Origin: Anaspis maculata
Lineage: Eukaryota; Arthropoda; Insecta; Coleoptera; Scraptiidae
Assembly: GCA_949128115.1 (NCBI GenBank)
Contig: OX421968.1
Location: 55,011,423-55,075,422, forward strand
Reading direction: 5' to 3'
DNA: 64,000 nucleotides
The position numbers and the translations under genes are program-made. Numbering within the stretch: position 1 is the first letter of the stretch; the number at the start of each line of letters is the position of its first letter. The notes beneath the pieces are model-generated. The model was not told where the DNA came from. It saw only the letters and a program-made list of their open reading frames with translations, and made no database searches. Below, in pieces: positions 34,235-45,464 of the stretch.

Positions 34235-35661
34235 CAGGTGTCCCGGAATAAGTGTTACAAAACTCACAGGGACATAGAAAATTGAAAAATAAGTGGACTT
34301 TTATTTATAAACATATCCTTGCAAACGCATTAAAACAGAGATACAGGCCTTCAAAGTTGTTTTTAAAAACAGTTTTTTTTTAACTTTTGAACCGTTCAAC
34401 CGATTTCGGTCAAATTTGAACTTTAGTTTACTGAAACAGGTCTCTATTGAACAATGATGCATTTCATCAAACATTTTTAGGGGCGGAGATAATAGGGGGT
34501 GCCCTCCCCCCTTCCCCCCTATTTTTGACCTCTTCGAATATTTTTGAAAATTATTTCAAGTTTTCAATCTTACGTTCAATAGACCATATTAATTATTTGC
34601 ACTTTCCCCTTCCACTAGTCATTTGTAAGTTAGGTATGTGCCTGTGACCATGCGCACTGCAGTAGAAGATCTCGCGCGCCACAGCATGCATAGAAAACGG
34701 AACTTTGCTGTCGCTGTCAGAATTTATGATTTCAAGGTGTTTTCTTTATTCTCGGGACGTTTTAACCTTTTTACCATACTTTTACGTGACGGCTGACGGT
34801 CGGTTCTCTTTCAAGCGCGGTCAAAATTCTCGTTAGCGGAAGTTGTGCAATAAAATATGGCGGGTAATTTGAAATTGTTGTCGATTCAAAAAACCCCATT
34901 TTAAAATGCTTCGCATCAACTTCACAGCAAGATTTTTCATTTTTTTATGGTGAAAAGTAGATCAGGTATTTCTTTTTACACACTTGTTATGTTATACATT
35001 CGTTGAAATTGTCAATTTGCACCTTGAATTGATCAATTCACAAAGTCATTCAACATGCATATTCTTATGGGGGTTTCAACCCAGCACATGTGGTTGTCTC
35101 TCTCCCCGATCTGCGACTGCGCCTTGAATAATTAATATGGTCAATTTAAAGAAAAAAGTTACTCTTGCAAAATTTTGATTAGAGGCTTAGTTTACGAGAT
35201 ATTTGGAATTGAAACATTGCAAAACATCTCGAAATCGCCACTTTCATGGGCCTAAAAATTAAAATTCAAGAAAACCCATGATTCGTCAACTGGAATGAGT
35301 TTTCTGGGTGTTTTAAGTTGATAAACCATCATTTTCGCGGAAAAACATGGAGTTTTTCAGAAAAAAATGGTGGTTTATCTACTTGAAACACCCAGGAAAC
35401 TCATTCCAGTTGACGAATCATGGGTTTTCTTGAATTTTAATTTTTAGGCTCCCCTAGCCTGTAAACTGGTTTGAATTTGAATGAAATCGGTTGAACGGTT
35501 CAAAAGTTATGCAAAAAAAACCTGATTTTGAAAAACAACTTTGAAGGCCTTGTCTCTCCATTATTATACGTTTGCTGAGGTATGTTTATTGCGATGAGTC
35601 CCCTTATTTTTCAATTTTCCATCTCCCTGTGAGTTTTGTAACACTTATTCCGAGACACCTG
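34235..35661. mobile_element. Palindromic element P7 (P4 family), with nested insertion
   Basis: The ends CAGGTGTCCCGGAATAAGTG and the mirror (ending CACCTG at 35661) lie between TA dinucleotides. The arms match P4, including AAACATTTTTAGGGGCGGAG and CCTTCAAAGTTG. A 560 bp element at 34582-35142 interrupts the left arm. Confidence 0.9.
34582..35142. mobile_element. Element nested in P7, 16 bp inverted ends
   Basis: GACCATATTAATTATT at the left is mirrored exactly at 35127-35142. CAAT lies at both junctions, and the P7 arm reads on as CGTTCAATTTAAAGAA when it is removed. The interior is richer in GC (CTCGCGCGCC at 34671) and has no recognised gene. Confidence 0.75.
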
Positions 35662-35663
35662 TA

Positions 35664-36010
35664 TAAGCTTGCTGTATGATGGTCAGCGCGTTCGACTACC
35701 ACGCCAGAGATCGTGGGTTCGAGTCCCACTGTGGACGCTCGGATCTTCGTCTCGAAAACAAGCTTCTTGATTTAGTTGGAATAGTTGGTGTGTCGCATAG
35801 CACGTGAAATACGAAGGATGGTGCCGACCCCATGCGATGTTGGTGGTTGTTAAAAATACCTATTCTGTGTTGGAACACATAGGGGTTCGGCAAAATTTCT
35901 GTTTTTTTTATATTTATTTACACTCTACAATGACCTTGGCCTAAGGTATTTTAAATGTTCGAGTGTCCATGATACAAAAATTAGTATAGTGGAGGAAAGC
36001 ATCAACCGAC
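35664..36010 (+). mobile_element. tRNA-derived SINE family S, best copy
   Basis: The head reads TGATGGTCAGCGCGTTCGAC (A-box region), then GGTTCGAGTCC, a perfect pol III B box, at 35716-35726. The body carries GATGGTGCCGACCCCATG and ends with TGGAGGAAAGCATCAACC and GTTGCGGAAATA. Other copies lie on the minus strand at 3930 and 58403. A 65-codon minus-strand frame over it resembles frames in the other copies only because the DNA is shared. Confidence 0.85.
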
Positions 36011-36739
36011 GTCAGTGTTGTCTTGTTGCGGAAATAAGCCGCCGTTAAATAAACTATATGAAAAAAGCTGTTGCGGTTTCAAACAGAATATCAGTTTTAT
36101 CAGCAATGCGACGAAAACGTTTCGTGCATTTCATTTTCCATAATTGGATACTGAAGAAGTGAAGAACAAGAACGAAATCTACGAAGACAATGCTAATGCA
36201 TGGCTTATGTTTCACTTTCTTCTGATTTCCCTTCCAAACGTAGGCAACCAGGTATACACTAAAGGATTGCGTTTAAAGACTATAAAGTTTTGTTGATATC
36301 CAATGGATTCTTGGATCCGTCATCTGTAGCCCGTTATTTGACGTTGAGAGCTGGTTTTTATTTAAAAAAAGGTTTTGTTCATTGTCTCCTTGCTGCCTTG
36401 CTTGGCTAATGAGAAGTCAGAACTACGAAAGCGTGACGGGCCATGGCGCGAGTATTTGAAAAGTTTCCTGGACCTCAAGAGTTGAGTTCAGTGTGAACGT
36501 TAGCATTCCAAAATTTCCTATTGATAGGTATCATAATAGGTATTCAACATTTAATTATGTACTTCTTCGCAATATGGTGCATTTAGATGCATGCTTTCCA
36601 AATTCAACAATGTACATTTTATTATTGGGTGTACGAAACTTTTCAAATCTCGCATCACGCAATGTGTTGTAAAATGAAATATGCTGTGCAAATCAAAATT
36701 GATTATTCTCTCGAAATACTATAACGATTTCCATCTCAG
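36011..36739. other. No feature recognised
   Basis: AT-rich, no inverted repeats seen. No convincing open frame. Confidence 0.4.
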
Positions 36740-37130
36740 CTCAGGAGAATCAACATAAGTTCGGAGCAAGCCGAGACGACAGCTGAACATAATCGTCGTG
36801 GACAAGCCAGAATAAGGCGAAGGAGCTGCTGCCTGCCCATTGTGCTATAGGTCGGCGAGGAGTGCCTGAGTCAGGGCCACAGCACCCACGGGGCAGTATG
36901 CACACCTCCACTCCAGGCCTCTGTCCTACCTGTTGACATCTCGTCGTCAGTTTCGAACCCACCCCACAGCTCCGATATCTGTTTTGAAATTTGTGAACTA
37001 TCAGCGGGGCCGGCTGCAACATCCAAGGGGCCATTCACGTGGCGACACAACCGCCGTGAGAGCCTAGTTTTATTCAGGTATCTGCAGTTCCAAGTCCCTT
37101 TCGCAGACATTATTCACGGTAAATCTTTCA
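36740..37130 (-). other. Coding-like GC-rich block, unrecognised
   Basis: On the minus strand, ATG near 37110 opens MSAKGTWNCRYLNKTRLSRR and runs to WGGFETDDEMSTG, where AACAG/GTAGGA would be a good splice donor at about 36932. Composition and the acidic end suggest a real or former exon. No family was recognised, and no partner exon was identified. Confidence 0.3.
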
Positions 37131-37842
37131 GTCCTCTGGGGTGAGGTCACATTAGTAGGTACTGTAGAATCCGTCGTTTATTTCCAGCTGTGCGTTTTAC
37201 GTGACCGCTGCACAAAAAGAGCTGTAGATTCCCTGATGTTGCTTTTTCCGGCTTGCCTACACCTCCCAAACCATTCGCGGTTCCTTTGGTGTTGCAAGCC
37301 AGCCCTGGAATGACCAACGTCAGCTGATGATGAGCTGATGACATCAAACTTGTAGAACGTACTACAAATACACACCTGTGATTTAGTTGCGTTATTTCAT
37401 TTTCAAATTCAGGTTTAATCCGTTTTCAGCACACCACAAGAACAATACCGAAAATTTCTGACATTGACAGGTGACAGCAGCGTCAGTTGCGTCAGTGACT
37501 TTGAGCGTACGCGGTTGGTAACCCTGAGAAGGGAACAACCGCTAAGCTCTTCGGTTCTTCTGTGATCTTGTTAGCAAAAGCACCGTTGCAACCATTTCGA
37601 GCCGTTTCGGAGCGTATCTACCAGTAGTGCTAGGAGTTAGAGAAGGTGAAAGTGAAAACCGCAGGTCGTGTCGGACCAAGAAATTGGCATGGAACAGCTC
37701 TGCCTCATTAGGAGAACAGATGTAGCAAAGAGGATGTCGAAGCGTCCACACCGGGTGGTATGAGTCCCAATGGCAGGAATAAGAAGGAATCTGCAGTATT
37801 ATGATGAAATTTTTGGTTGGAGTGCTTAGGCTAGTTTTCTCG
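37131..37842. other. Low-repeat island, no certain gene
   Basis: The sequence is closer to 45-50% GC in places (37200-37330, 37500-37740) and lacks the palindromic arms seen elsewhere. Short frames exist on both strands without recognisable motifs. It could hold 5' UTR or exon material. Confidence 0.35.
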
Positions 37843-38150
37843 AGATGGCACTTCTAAGTCCGATTTTCTTAATACAAGATTACTGTAAATGAAACAATAC
37901 TACAGATTACTGCCACTCTATGTGCCACATTCTGCTATTACTTTCGAGATGGCGCTGGGCACTTTTTTTTACAGAACTGGTGTGAAAGAAAACTTCTGTG
38001 AGCTTGCAAAATGGCAGAATGCGATCTGTATGGCTCTTTCGTAGTCTTGCCTAGATGGCGCTACGTGCTTTCGTTTTCTAGACAAAAGATACCTGCTTTA
38101 CTGTTGCAGTGGTGTCTATGCAGGTTCTGTCATTGCTTCGAAGATGGCGC
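37843..38150 (+). promoter_or_regulatory. Four CTCF-like motifs, about 100 bp apart
   Basis: AGATGGCRC occurs at 37843-37851 (AGATGGCAC), 37947-37955, 38053-38061 and 38142-38150 (the last three AGATGGCGC), all on the plus strand at spacings of 104, 106 and 89. AGRTGGCGC is the known core of the insect CTCF site. The flanks are only weakly similar, so this may be an old tandem repeat or a selected cluster. Confidence 0.4.
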
Positions 38151-38601
38151 CAGTACACTTTTGATTTGTAAGATAGTTGTATTGGAAATTTTGGAATTCA
38201 ATTTCATACTTATCAATAATCTGTTGAACTTGTATCATTTCCCTAAAGCCTATTGATTTCTTTTTCTTTTTTTGGCGTAGACGCAAGCATTTACCAAGTA
38301 TTAACATGGGGAGATTTTGAATTCTGCCATTGGCAACATTGGGAAATGTCTCAAGTTCCCACAACAGCCAACTATTTAGTTTAAAAGGTGACATTTGTGT
38401 TGGAAATATTGAAAATTGAAAATATCAACTTCAGTAACTTACTCTAATAGAAGAAAACCGTGAAACTGTTAATTCACATATGAATCCATTTGTTTTTCTT
38501 GTAAGTAAATGCCTACCGCATCTTGTACGATATAGGTTCTAATTTCTAATAATAGTTCTCTTCTTTTATTCAAGTTTCGTTCATAATAGATCTTGTTTCA
38601 G

Positions 38602-39110
38602 GGATTTGTACATTGTCTTCATCACTGTCTTCACGCCAAGTTCCAGAGCTAGAGGTCAAGAGTTTGTCGAGGGGCTCGGCCGGCTCACAGCTCAACATAT
38701 GACGGCTTTGAAGACCAGATACGGGGGAAGAGGTCGTTATCGAAAGAAGCCCGCAAGTACTGGATGGAACTTGACTACATCACTTGCACCCAGAATCGCT
38801 TCCAACTTCGAAAGTTCGCTCCCTCATCTTGTCGAGCTGGAGGAGAGACGGAAACATCCAACTAACACCAAATTTCTTCTGTGGAATTGCAACAACAGCT
38901 TGAAGCCTTGGAGGTGGTGGATGCAATGGAGCATGAAGCTCTTACTGGATGGCAATCGTCGTGAACGACATTATTCTCTAGTGATGATTGTGCTGTCCAA
39001 AAGGGTAAGACCTTCAAAGAAATACTTGAATACTTCACTGATACGAGTTTGGATCAGATTCGACTTAGACCATCAGTACAGAACAAAAATCACTGACAAA
39101 ATAATAAAAT
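38602..39110 (+). pseudogene. Frameshifted, unrecognised protein fragment
   Basis: After an acceptor-like TTGTTTCAG at 38601, protein-like segments follow in shifting frames: SSSLSSRQVPELEVKSLSRG, then EDQIRGKRSLSKEARKYWME and FQLRKFAPSSCRAGGE, then SVELQQQLEALEVVDAMEHE, then KTFKEILEYFTDTSLDQIRL and a stop. AATAAAA follows near 39102. The longest single open frame (168 codons) reads across these in the wrong frame. It is probably a decayed gene or a processed copy; I do not recognise the family. Confidence 0.4.
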
Positions 39111-40309
39111 GAGATGCCTAATTTTCAAGTCAAATCCAAATTGTGAGGTTCTTTCTTGCATTATTTAGCAGGCACAAATATTTTGGTAGTGTATATTTGC
39201 ACCAGCTGTGCCAACAACGGATGCTGTTCAAAAAAATACAATTTGTGAGAATAACATTGGAACGGCTATTCGCACAAATGGGCTTGAATATAGCCATTTA
39301 TAAACATGATTAGGTATAATATATGCATCATGTATATAATACATTGGATCAACAATCGGATGATCTGAGATGGTACCTTGTAGTTGAAACATTACTTTAT
39401 CAAACACCACAAAAATCTACAAAATCAGTTTTTTTTTTTTTTTTTCGAGAAACACTCGACCAACTTTCGAGGTGGTGTCCACTTAATTTTTAGCCCAGTT
39501 TATGTTCTGGGGGATGAAAACTTGAAGTGACATGCATGATTGGCTGTCTTTTTGGTTGAAATATCATGGTTGAATGATCTATAGGGTACTAATACAAAAA
39601 TGTTTTCACCTGTAGCTAAATTCGACAAGAGCCGGCCTGAGCTGAGGTGTAAATGAAAATCTGCAAGCAGGCGGATGTAAAACAGCTGTATTGTTTGCAT
39701 CTTGGGAGTTGTATGCACGTAAAAGGACTGGAAATAGTACGAGAAACCACCTCTGGCAGGAGCTACTTCATGTCGACTTCCGTTCAACCTCATTGGGGAG
39801 CTACATTCTCTAGTGATATACTACAGTGTTGGTAAAGGTAAGACCTCGTAATAAATACTTTCAAGTCTTGGAAATTTTGAACAATGGTGAAGGAATGTTG
39901 TAGAAAACGCTTCTCGAACTTTTTTTATCAACTTTACCTTTGTCCAAAATCTGCGAAACATTTATACTTTATTCTTTACACCATAGACAAGAACAGGCAA
40001 AGAAATTAAACACTTGATTATAAGAGCATCATCAGCTGCACCTGTAAGTCATATATGCGAATTGTGAGGTTCTTTCTTGTAATCTACTTAGAGCAGGTAC
40101 AGGAATTTTTGATAGATTTTTTGGGAAATTAAAAAATAACGAACCTTTTGAATATTCAAAATAAAGTGTATGATGACTGGAATCAGAATCAGAATAAATT
40201 TATTTCCATAAAAAGCTCCACCATTGTAAAACATAGAAATAAAAATACGTCAACAAAATATAAATAAAACTATGCAGCACAGTTGCTTATAAATTCCATT
40301 AACAGTATA
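39111..40309. other. No gene recognised; poly-T run
   Basis: A run of T lies at about 39429-39445, followed by TCGAGAAACACTCGACCAAC. The rest is AT-rich without inverted repeats. A 97-codon minus-strand frame at 39500-39793 shows no motif. Confidence 0.4.
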
Positions 40310-40899
40310 CAGGGTGTCCCATAATTAGCGTGCAATACTTCAGCAGCTGATTCTGCGACCAAAAATTAAAAAAAGTTCCTATTAAGATAGGTCGAAAAAC
40401 GCTTCATAAGCGAGCTACAGCCTTCTAGAAGTGGCAGCCTGAGGATGGTTTTTCTTTGATATCTTCGAAACTGTTGACAGCAGAATCATGAAATTTTGCA
40501 CATCGGCCAATCTTTTTATGTCTAATAATATGCAATATGTAATAATAATTTCAAAATTTTAAAACCACCCCAACTTTTTCAAGTGTTGTTTTTTTGCAAC
40601 TTTAGCATAAAATTATGAAACCCCAAAGCATTTTACATGAAAAAGGTCCCCTTGTTCAACTTCGATAGGAAGTACCGTTCTCGAGTAAAATCGATTTGAA
40701 ACTTATCCTACATGACATAAAAATTTGTAATGAAATTACAAAAAGAAAAAATTGAGCGTAGGCCATGGAACATGACTACTATGTTTGGGAAAAAAAATCG
40801 AGACAGGTGACAGATCCATGAAATTAGCGACAGAAGCATTTTAAATTCATTTAATTCATGGAAAAATACCTACTAAATTTATTTGAGCGAATTTTTTTT

Positions 40900-41400
40900 T
40901 CACTTTAGTAATTGTTCAAAGTGTTTTCCATTTTGTTGAACGCATAGTCGGGTCCGACGACTTATAGCTTGAGGAGCACGCAAAATTTGAAATTTGTTCA
41001 ATCTAATTTCATTTGCAGCCTCATTTATTCTCTGCAGGAGCTCCACGCGCGTGTTCACTTCAGAGGCGTACACCAGAGAATTCAAATGCCCCTATAAATA
41101 ATATTCCAGTGGGTTCAGGTCGGGAGATCGGGATGGCCAAGCTATAGGTCCATTACGACCGATCCACCGCTTTGGGAAGTTTTCATCTAACCATGTCCTT
41201 ACATTTCGCGCAAAATGAGCTGGTGCTCCATCATGTTGATACCACATCATGTTTCGCAAATTCAAGGGAATATCTTCCAATAGTTCACCGAGATTATTTT
41301 GGTAGCAGCTCCCTTGAATTAGCGAAACATGATGGGGCGCCAGCTCATTTTGCGCGAAATGTAAGGGCATGGTTAAATGAAAACTTCCCAAATGCAGCAT
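40900..41400 (-). pseudogene. Mariner transposase C-terminal fragment
   Basis: Minus-strand frames give YQHDGAPAHFARNVRTWLDE, then WPSRSPDLNPLEYYL, then NTRVELLQRINEAANEIRLN and QNGKHFEQLL. The second and third catalytic Asp of a DDE/D transposase are visible, 36 residues apart. The N-terminus with the first Asp is absent. A stop or short frame break lies near 41090. Confidence 0.85.
41172..41400. repeat. Inverted duplication within the transposase
   Basis: GGGAAGTTTTCAT at 41174 and CGCGCAAAATGAGCTGG at about 41210 are mirrored by CCAGCTCATTTTGCGCG near 41345 and ATGAAAACTTCCC near 41388, around a loop near 41290. The arms have small indels. This is the kind of event that would turn a transposon end into a palindrome. 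Confidence 0.85.
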
Positions 41401-41410
41401 GGGGGGAAAG

Positions 41411-41441
41411 ATGCAGCATTCATTAATAATGAATGCTGCAT
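41411..41441. repeat. 31 bp perfect palindrome
   Basis: ATGCAGCATTCATTA, one A, then its exact reverse complement. It marks the junction between the mariner fragment and the R2-like LINE. Confidence 0.95.
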
Positions 41442-41644
41442 TTTTTTCCTATCTATGGCAATTATATCAATTCTTCTTAAGCTGTCTTGCTATGAAACTC
41501 CGATAACTTCTTCATGAGTCTCGAAGTCTTTGTCGCGCAAATGATTTGCTAGAATGGTCCTGATATCGTTGTCTCTTGATTCGAGCAGTTTGACCATAGC
41601 CGCAGTATCCCGACACGTGAGCAAGTGATTCGTACTCATTGTAG
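41442..41644 (-). pseudogene. R2-like LINE, C-terminal piece (endonuclease)
   Basis: Minus-strand frames give NEYESLAHVSGYCGYG, then in the next frame ESRDNDIRTILANHLRDKDF and HEEV, a stop, then SLRRIDIIAID. His-Cys spacing followed by RRxDIIAxD is the known restriction-like endonuclease pattern of R2-type elements (CCHC then the RPD/RxD site). One frameshift and one stop show it is dead. It continues the piece at 44214-44330. Confidence 0.8.
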
Positions 41645-44213
41645 TAGTCCAGTAAAATGAGGCGATTTTTAGGCCGAAGTTGGAACAAATTAGGGGCAGG
41701 ATGAAAAAAATATGGCAATCTAGAGGATGAAAAACTGAATAAGAAAAACCAAAATTCCATTTTCAGTCATCCCGGGAACCATGGAAAAAAAATGGAGAAG
41801 ATGGAAAAACATGCGCTGCGATCTTTCTTTTGAAACGGTGAGAGAACGGTGAGAGATGTGGAAAAACTGTCAGGGACAAAGTTGTAGGGAATTCAATAAT
41901 CTACAAAAAAGTCCCTGGGGGCATATGTCTAACTCCCTCAGTTTAGCCGTTTATCGCAGTCAAAGTTGCGCGCCGGTCTAGTGAAGTGGAAAAACTGTCC
42001 GCGTGACCTTCCTTCTTGGATGCTGTGAGAACGATAAGAGATATCAAAAAGTTGTGAGTGACAAAGTTGTAGAGAATTAAATGCTCCACTAGAAAATCTT
42101 CAAGGCCAGTTATTATCTTTCCTAGTTCAGCCGTGAACCACGTTCGAAGTTGCGCGACAATCCTGTTGATGAAGTGGTTCTTCTGGAAAACTTACAAAAA
42201 CCCTAGACTCGATGAAAAAACTATAACAATGTAGAGGATGAAAAACTGGATCTAAAAAACCAAAGTTTCATTTCACACCGTTTCGGGAAATCTAAGAAAA
42301 AAAAAGAAAAAGCTGTGAAAATAGCGATTTGCACTCCCAGCTTCCTCATCAAATACTGAAATAAACGTAATAAATATGGAAAATCTGAACAAACTAGCTT
42401 GTAGAGGGTTAAATGATCTATAGAAAATGCTGTGATGACATGTATGCATCTTTGTCGACTTAGCTGCGGAGCGCTATCAAAGTTGGGGTACATGACTAGT
42501 GACGCGTCGCATATGTGGTCAAACTGGCACGACGTTGCGGTCATTGTTCAATTGATTATAGAACATGATTGAATGATTTGGAAAAATTGCGTGCTTTGTT
42601 GAAAGTCTGGTAACTATTGTTGGAAATGTAACTCCGCGGATGAACGCTTTGTTATGTATAAAGTTTCTTGTTTGGCAAAATTGAAGTCGTGAGTGTCACT
42701 ATATTATTTTCGTCATATTTTCATCCTAAAAATCTAGGACGAGAGACTAGGTTGCTAGGGAACTTCTGAATTTGTCGTTTCTAATCATATATTTATATCA
42801 TCAAAATAGTACGAAAACAGTATCGTGACACTCAGGCTTAAAATTGAGAGAGTACTCGTATTTTGTAACACAATATGTGCGTATATGATAGAAAAACGTG
42901 ATCCACGTTAGATAATGATATGTTTTTCAACTGATTTCTGATAAACAATGATCATTCAACAACAGCTCGGAGATAATAAACATCTGTCCACCTAAACAAT
43001 GGGGTTGGAAATTAAACATTTCTCTGTTGATGCCTATTAGAACCCAGGATAACGTAGCTCTCGAAAATCTGCTACGGCTGATTTCCTGCAGATGCTTGAA
43101 AAACTGCGAGAAGCTTTGTGGATGCCGAAAAGCTAACCTCAAGTGTACCAAGTTTTGCCACCACTGCAGTGGAGCCACCTGTTTTGACGCTTCCTGCATT
43201 GTCGTTTCGGAAGACGATGATAATGACTACAATGATATTTCTAACAATAAGTAGCTACCCAGACGTTAAACAAAGCACACATTTTTTTCAAATCATTTGA
43301 TCATGTTTTATAATCAATCAAACAATGACCACAACGTCGTGCCAGTTTAACCACATATGCGACGCGTCACGAGTCATGTACCCCAACTTTGATAGCGCTC
43401 GGTAGCTAAGTCGACAAAGATGCATACATGACATCAGGGAATTTTCTATAGATCATTCAATTCTCTACAAGCTAGTTTGTTCAGATTTTCCATATTTATT
43501 ACGTTTATTTCAGTATTCAATGAGGAAGCTGCGAGTGCAAATCACTATTTTTCAAGTTTTTATTTTTTTTTCTTAGGTTTCCCGAAACGGTGTGAAATGA
43601 AACTTTGGTTTCTTAGATCCAGTTTTTCATTCTCTACATTGTCATAGTTTTTTCATCGAGTCTAGGGTTTTTGTAAGTTTTCCAGAAGAACCACTTTATC
43701 AACAGGATTGTCGCGCAACTTCGAACGTGGTTCACGGCTAAACTAGAAGAGATAATAATTGGCCTTGAAGATTTTCTAGTGGAACATTCAATTCTCTACA
43801 ACTTTGTCACTCACAATTTTTTGATATCTCTTGTCGTTCTCACAGCATCCAAGAAAGAAGGTCACGCAGACAGTTTTTCCACTTCACTAGACCGGCGCGC
43901 AACTTTGACTGCGATAAACGGCTAAACTGGAGAAGTTAGACATATGCTCCCAGTGACTTTTTTGTAGATTATTGAGTTCCCTACAACTTTGTCCCTGACA
44001 GTTTTCACACATCTCTCACCGTTCTCTCACCGTTCCAAAAGAAAGATCGCGGCGCATGTTTTTCCATCTTCTCCATTTTTTTTCCATGGTTCCCGGGATG
44101 ACTGGAAATGAAACTTTGGTTTTTCTTATTCAGTTTTTTATTCTCTACATCGCCATATTTTTTTCATCCTGCCCCTAATTTGTTCCAGGTTAAATCCTTA
44201 TTTTACTGGACTA
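41645..44213. mobile_element. Palindromic element P8 carrying a captured exon
   Basis: TAGTCCAGTAAAATGAGG at the left is mirrored by CCTTATTTTACTGGACTA at the right, with TAG outside both ends. The arms are over 900 bp each and highly similar (CCGTTTATCGCAGTCAAAGT, GACGCGTCGCATATGTGG and their mirrors). They surround an unpaired loop of about 640 bp at 42613-43255 that holds a spliced Cys-rich exon. Inserted in the R2-like LINE. Confidence 0.9.
42966..43254 (+). CDS. Terminal exon of a Cys-rich (CRC-like) protein, captured in P8
   Basis: After an acceptor ATTCAACAACAG at 42965 the frame reads PPKQWGWKLNISLLMPIRTQ, then a Cys cluster CRCLKNCEKLCGCRKANLK followed by CTKFCHHCSGATC, then an acidic tail and TAG at 43252-43254. 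The WGW...C.C...C...C.CRK..L.C...C..C.G..C layout recurs in uncharacterised arthropod proteins linked with mobile DNA and resembles tesmin/CXC metal-binding domains. Only the 3' exon is visible; the arms of P8 replace the upstream part. The frame is intact, so selection or recent capture is possible. Confidence 0.6.
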
Positions 44214-44330
44214 TAGTGTCTGGAACGGGATGTGTGGGAACCGCGACCGGGCAATGCTCGAACCGCTGAGACATTACGTGTCATCTTGATGCAATCGATC
44301 CATTCAGTCACTCAGGCCTCGTTTATTATA
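44214..44330 (-). pseudogene. R2-like LINE, middle piece
   Basis: The minus strand reads RGLSD, a stop, and in the next frame TEWIDCIKMTRNVSAVRALP followed by GRGSHTSRSRH. This is the linker before the Cys-His motif in R2-type proteins. It joins 54224-55034 on one side and 41442-41644 on the other, with P9 and P8 inserted at the two joints. Confidence 0.75.
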
Positions 44331-45464
44331 AACTGCGCAACAAATATGTTGTCGCGAAGGAAAAATTGGTCCGACTTTGGACCATAATAACTTTTGAATG
44401 ACACAGACCATTTCAATGCTGTTTTGACAGTCAGTGAGCTCAGTCTTTCCGTTATTCACCTTCAGGAGGTGAAGATCAGGAAGCTTTACTTAAAATATCA
44501 ACAGGGTGAAATGTAAAACAGTGAAAATTTTAGCAAATTCAACGGACCTCTATTTTCAGAATAATTTTTTTTCTCAAATGCAAATGAAAGGGCGATAAAG
44601 CGTGATATTTTGGCTTGCGCCCAGTTCTGAAATTTTTGAAATCGGAAGTCTGGTTCTGACTTTATGATTTTTTATGATGGGAGGTTGCAATTCACGAATA
44701 TTGTTTCTTAAACGGTTCTCAGAAACTCAACTCGCAGACCATCTGGAATACCTTGATCAAGGCCCCAAAAAGGGGGCTCAATCAAAATGGCCGACACAGG
44801 TTTTTTATCTTAAAAATTGAATTCGACCAGATTTTCACATTTTAACCAAGCTTTCTTTGTGATTTTGACTTTCTGAACTTAATCTGATGGTCCATCCTAG
44901 TTTTTGATTATGACAGGCTCCTTAGAGGATTCACAACAGCAATACAAAATGGATCACTTTTTTTTCACAAGTCACAAGTCTCAATTCAGTGTTTGTAAGG
45001 ATAATAATACAAAAATTCATGGTAGATGTTTTTATTCTTCTTGGCTCATCACGATAAGGGGTTTCAGCTTTATCCCATATTATTGCTACATTCCGGAAAC
45101 CCAGATAATGAATCAAATGAGAAAATTTGAGGCTTTTCAATATTCAAATCTATGAACTATGAGCATATGCATAAATACGTTTATGAATTTTTCCCGCAAG
45201 ATGACCTCTAGGGAGCCTGTCATCATCAAAAACTGGAATTAACCATCAGCATCAACTTCAGAAGGTCAAAATTACAAAGAAAGCTTGATTCACATGTGAA
45301 AATCTGATCGAATTCAATTTTTAAGAAAAAAAAACTTCGTCGCCCATTTTGAATTGGCCCCTTTTTTGGGGCCTTGATCAAGGTATTCCAGTTGGTTTGC
45401 AAGTCAAGTTGCTGAAAACCGTTTAAGAAACAATATTTGTGAATTGCTTGGTGAATTGCAACCT

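Larger units (their letters stand above)
40310..41410 (-). mobile_element. Mariner-type transposon 3' half, folding back
   Basis: The terminal CAGGGTGTCCCATAATTAGC follows a TA at 40308. Next come about 580 bp of non-coding sequence whose phrases (AAGTGAGCTACAGG-like, CCTGA.GATGGTTTT) match the arms of P10. Then the transposase C-terminus is read on the minus strand, and at 41310-41400 part of that coding sequence reappears inverted. The left part belongs to the element's 3' end; the 5' half is missing. Confidence 0.8.

Noticed and set aside
35670..35745. tRNA gene on the plus strand
   Set aside because: The B box is perfect, but the sequence runs into a SINE body that has two other copies in the window.
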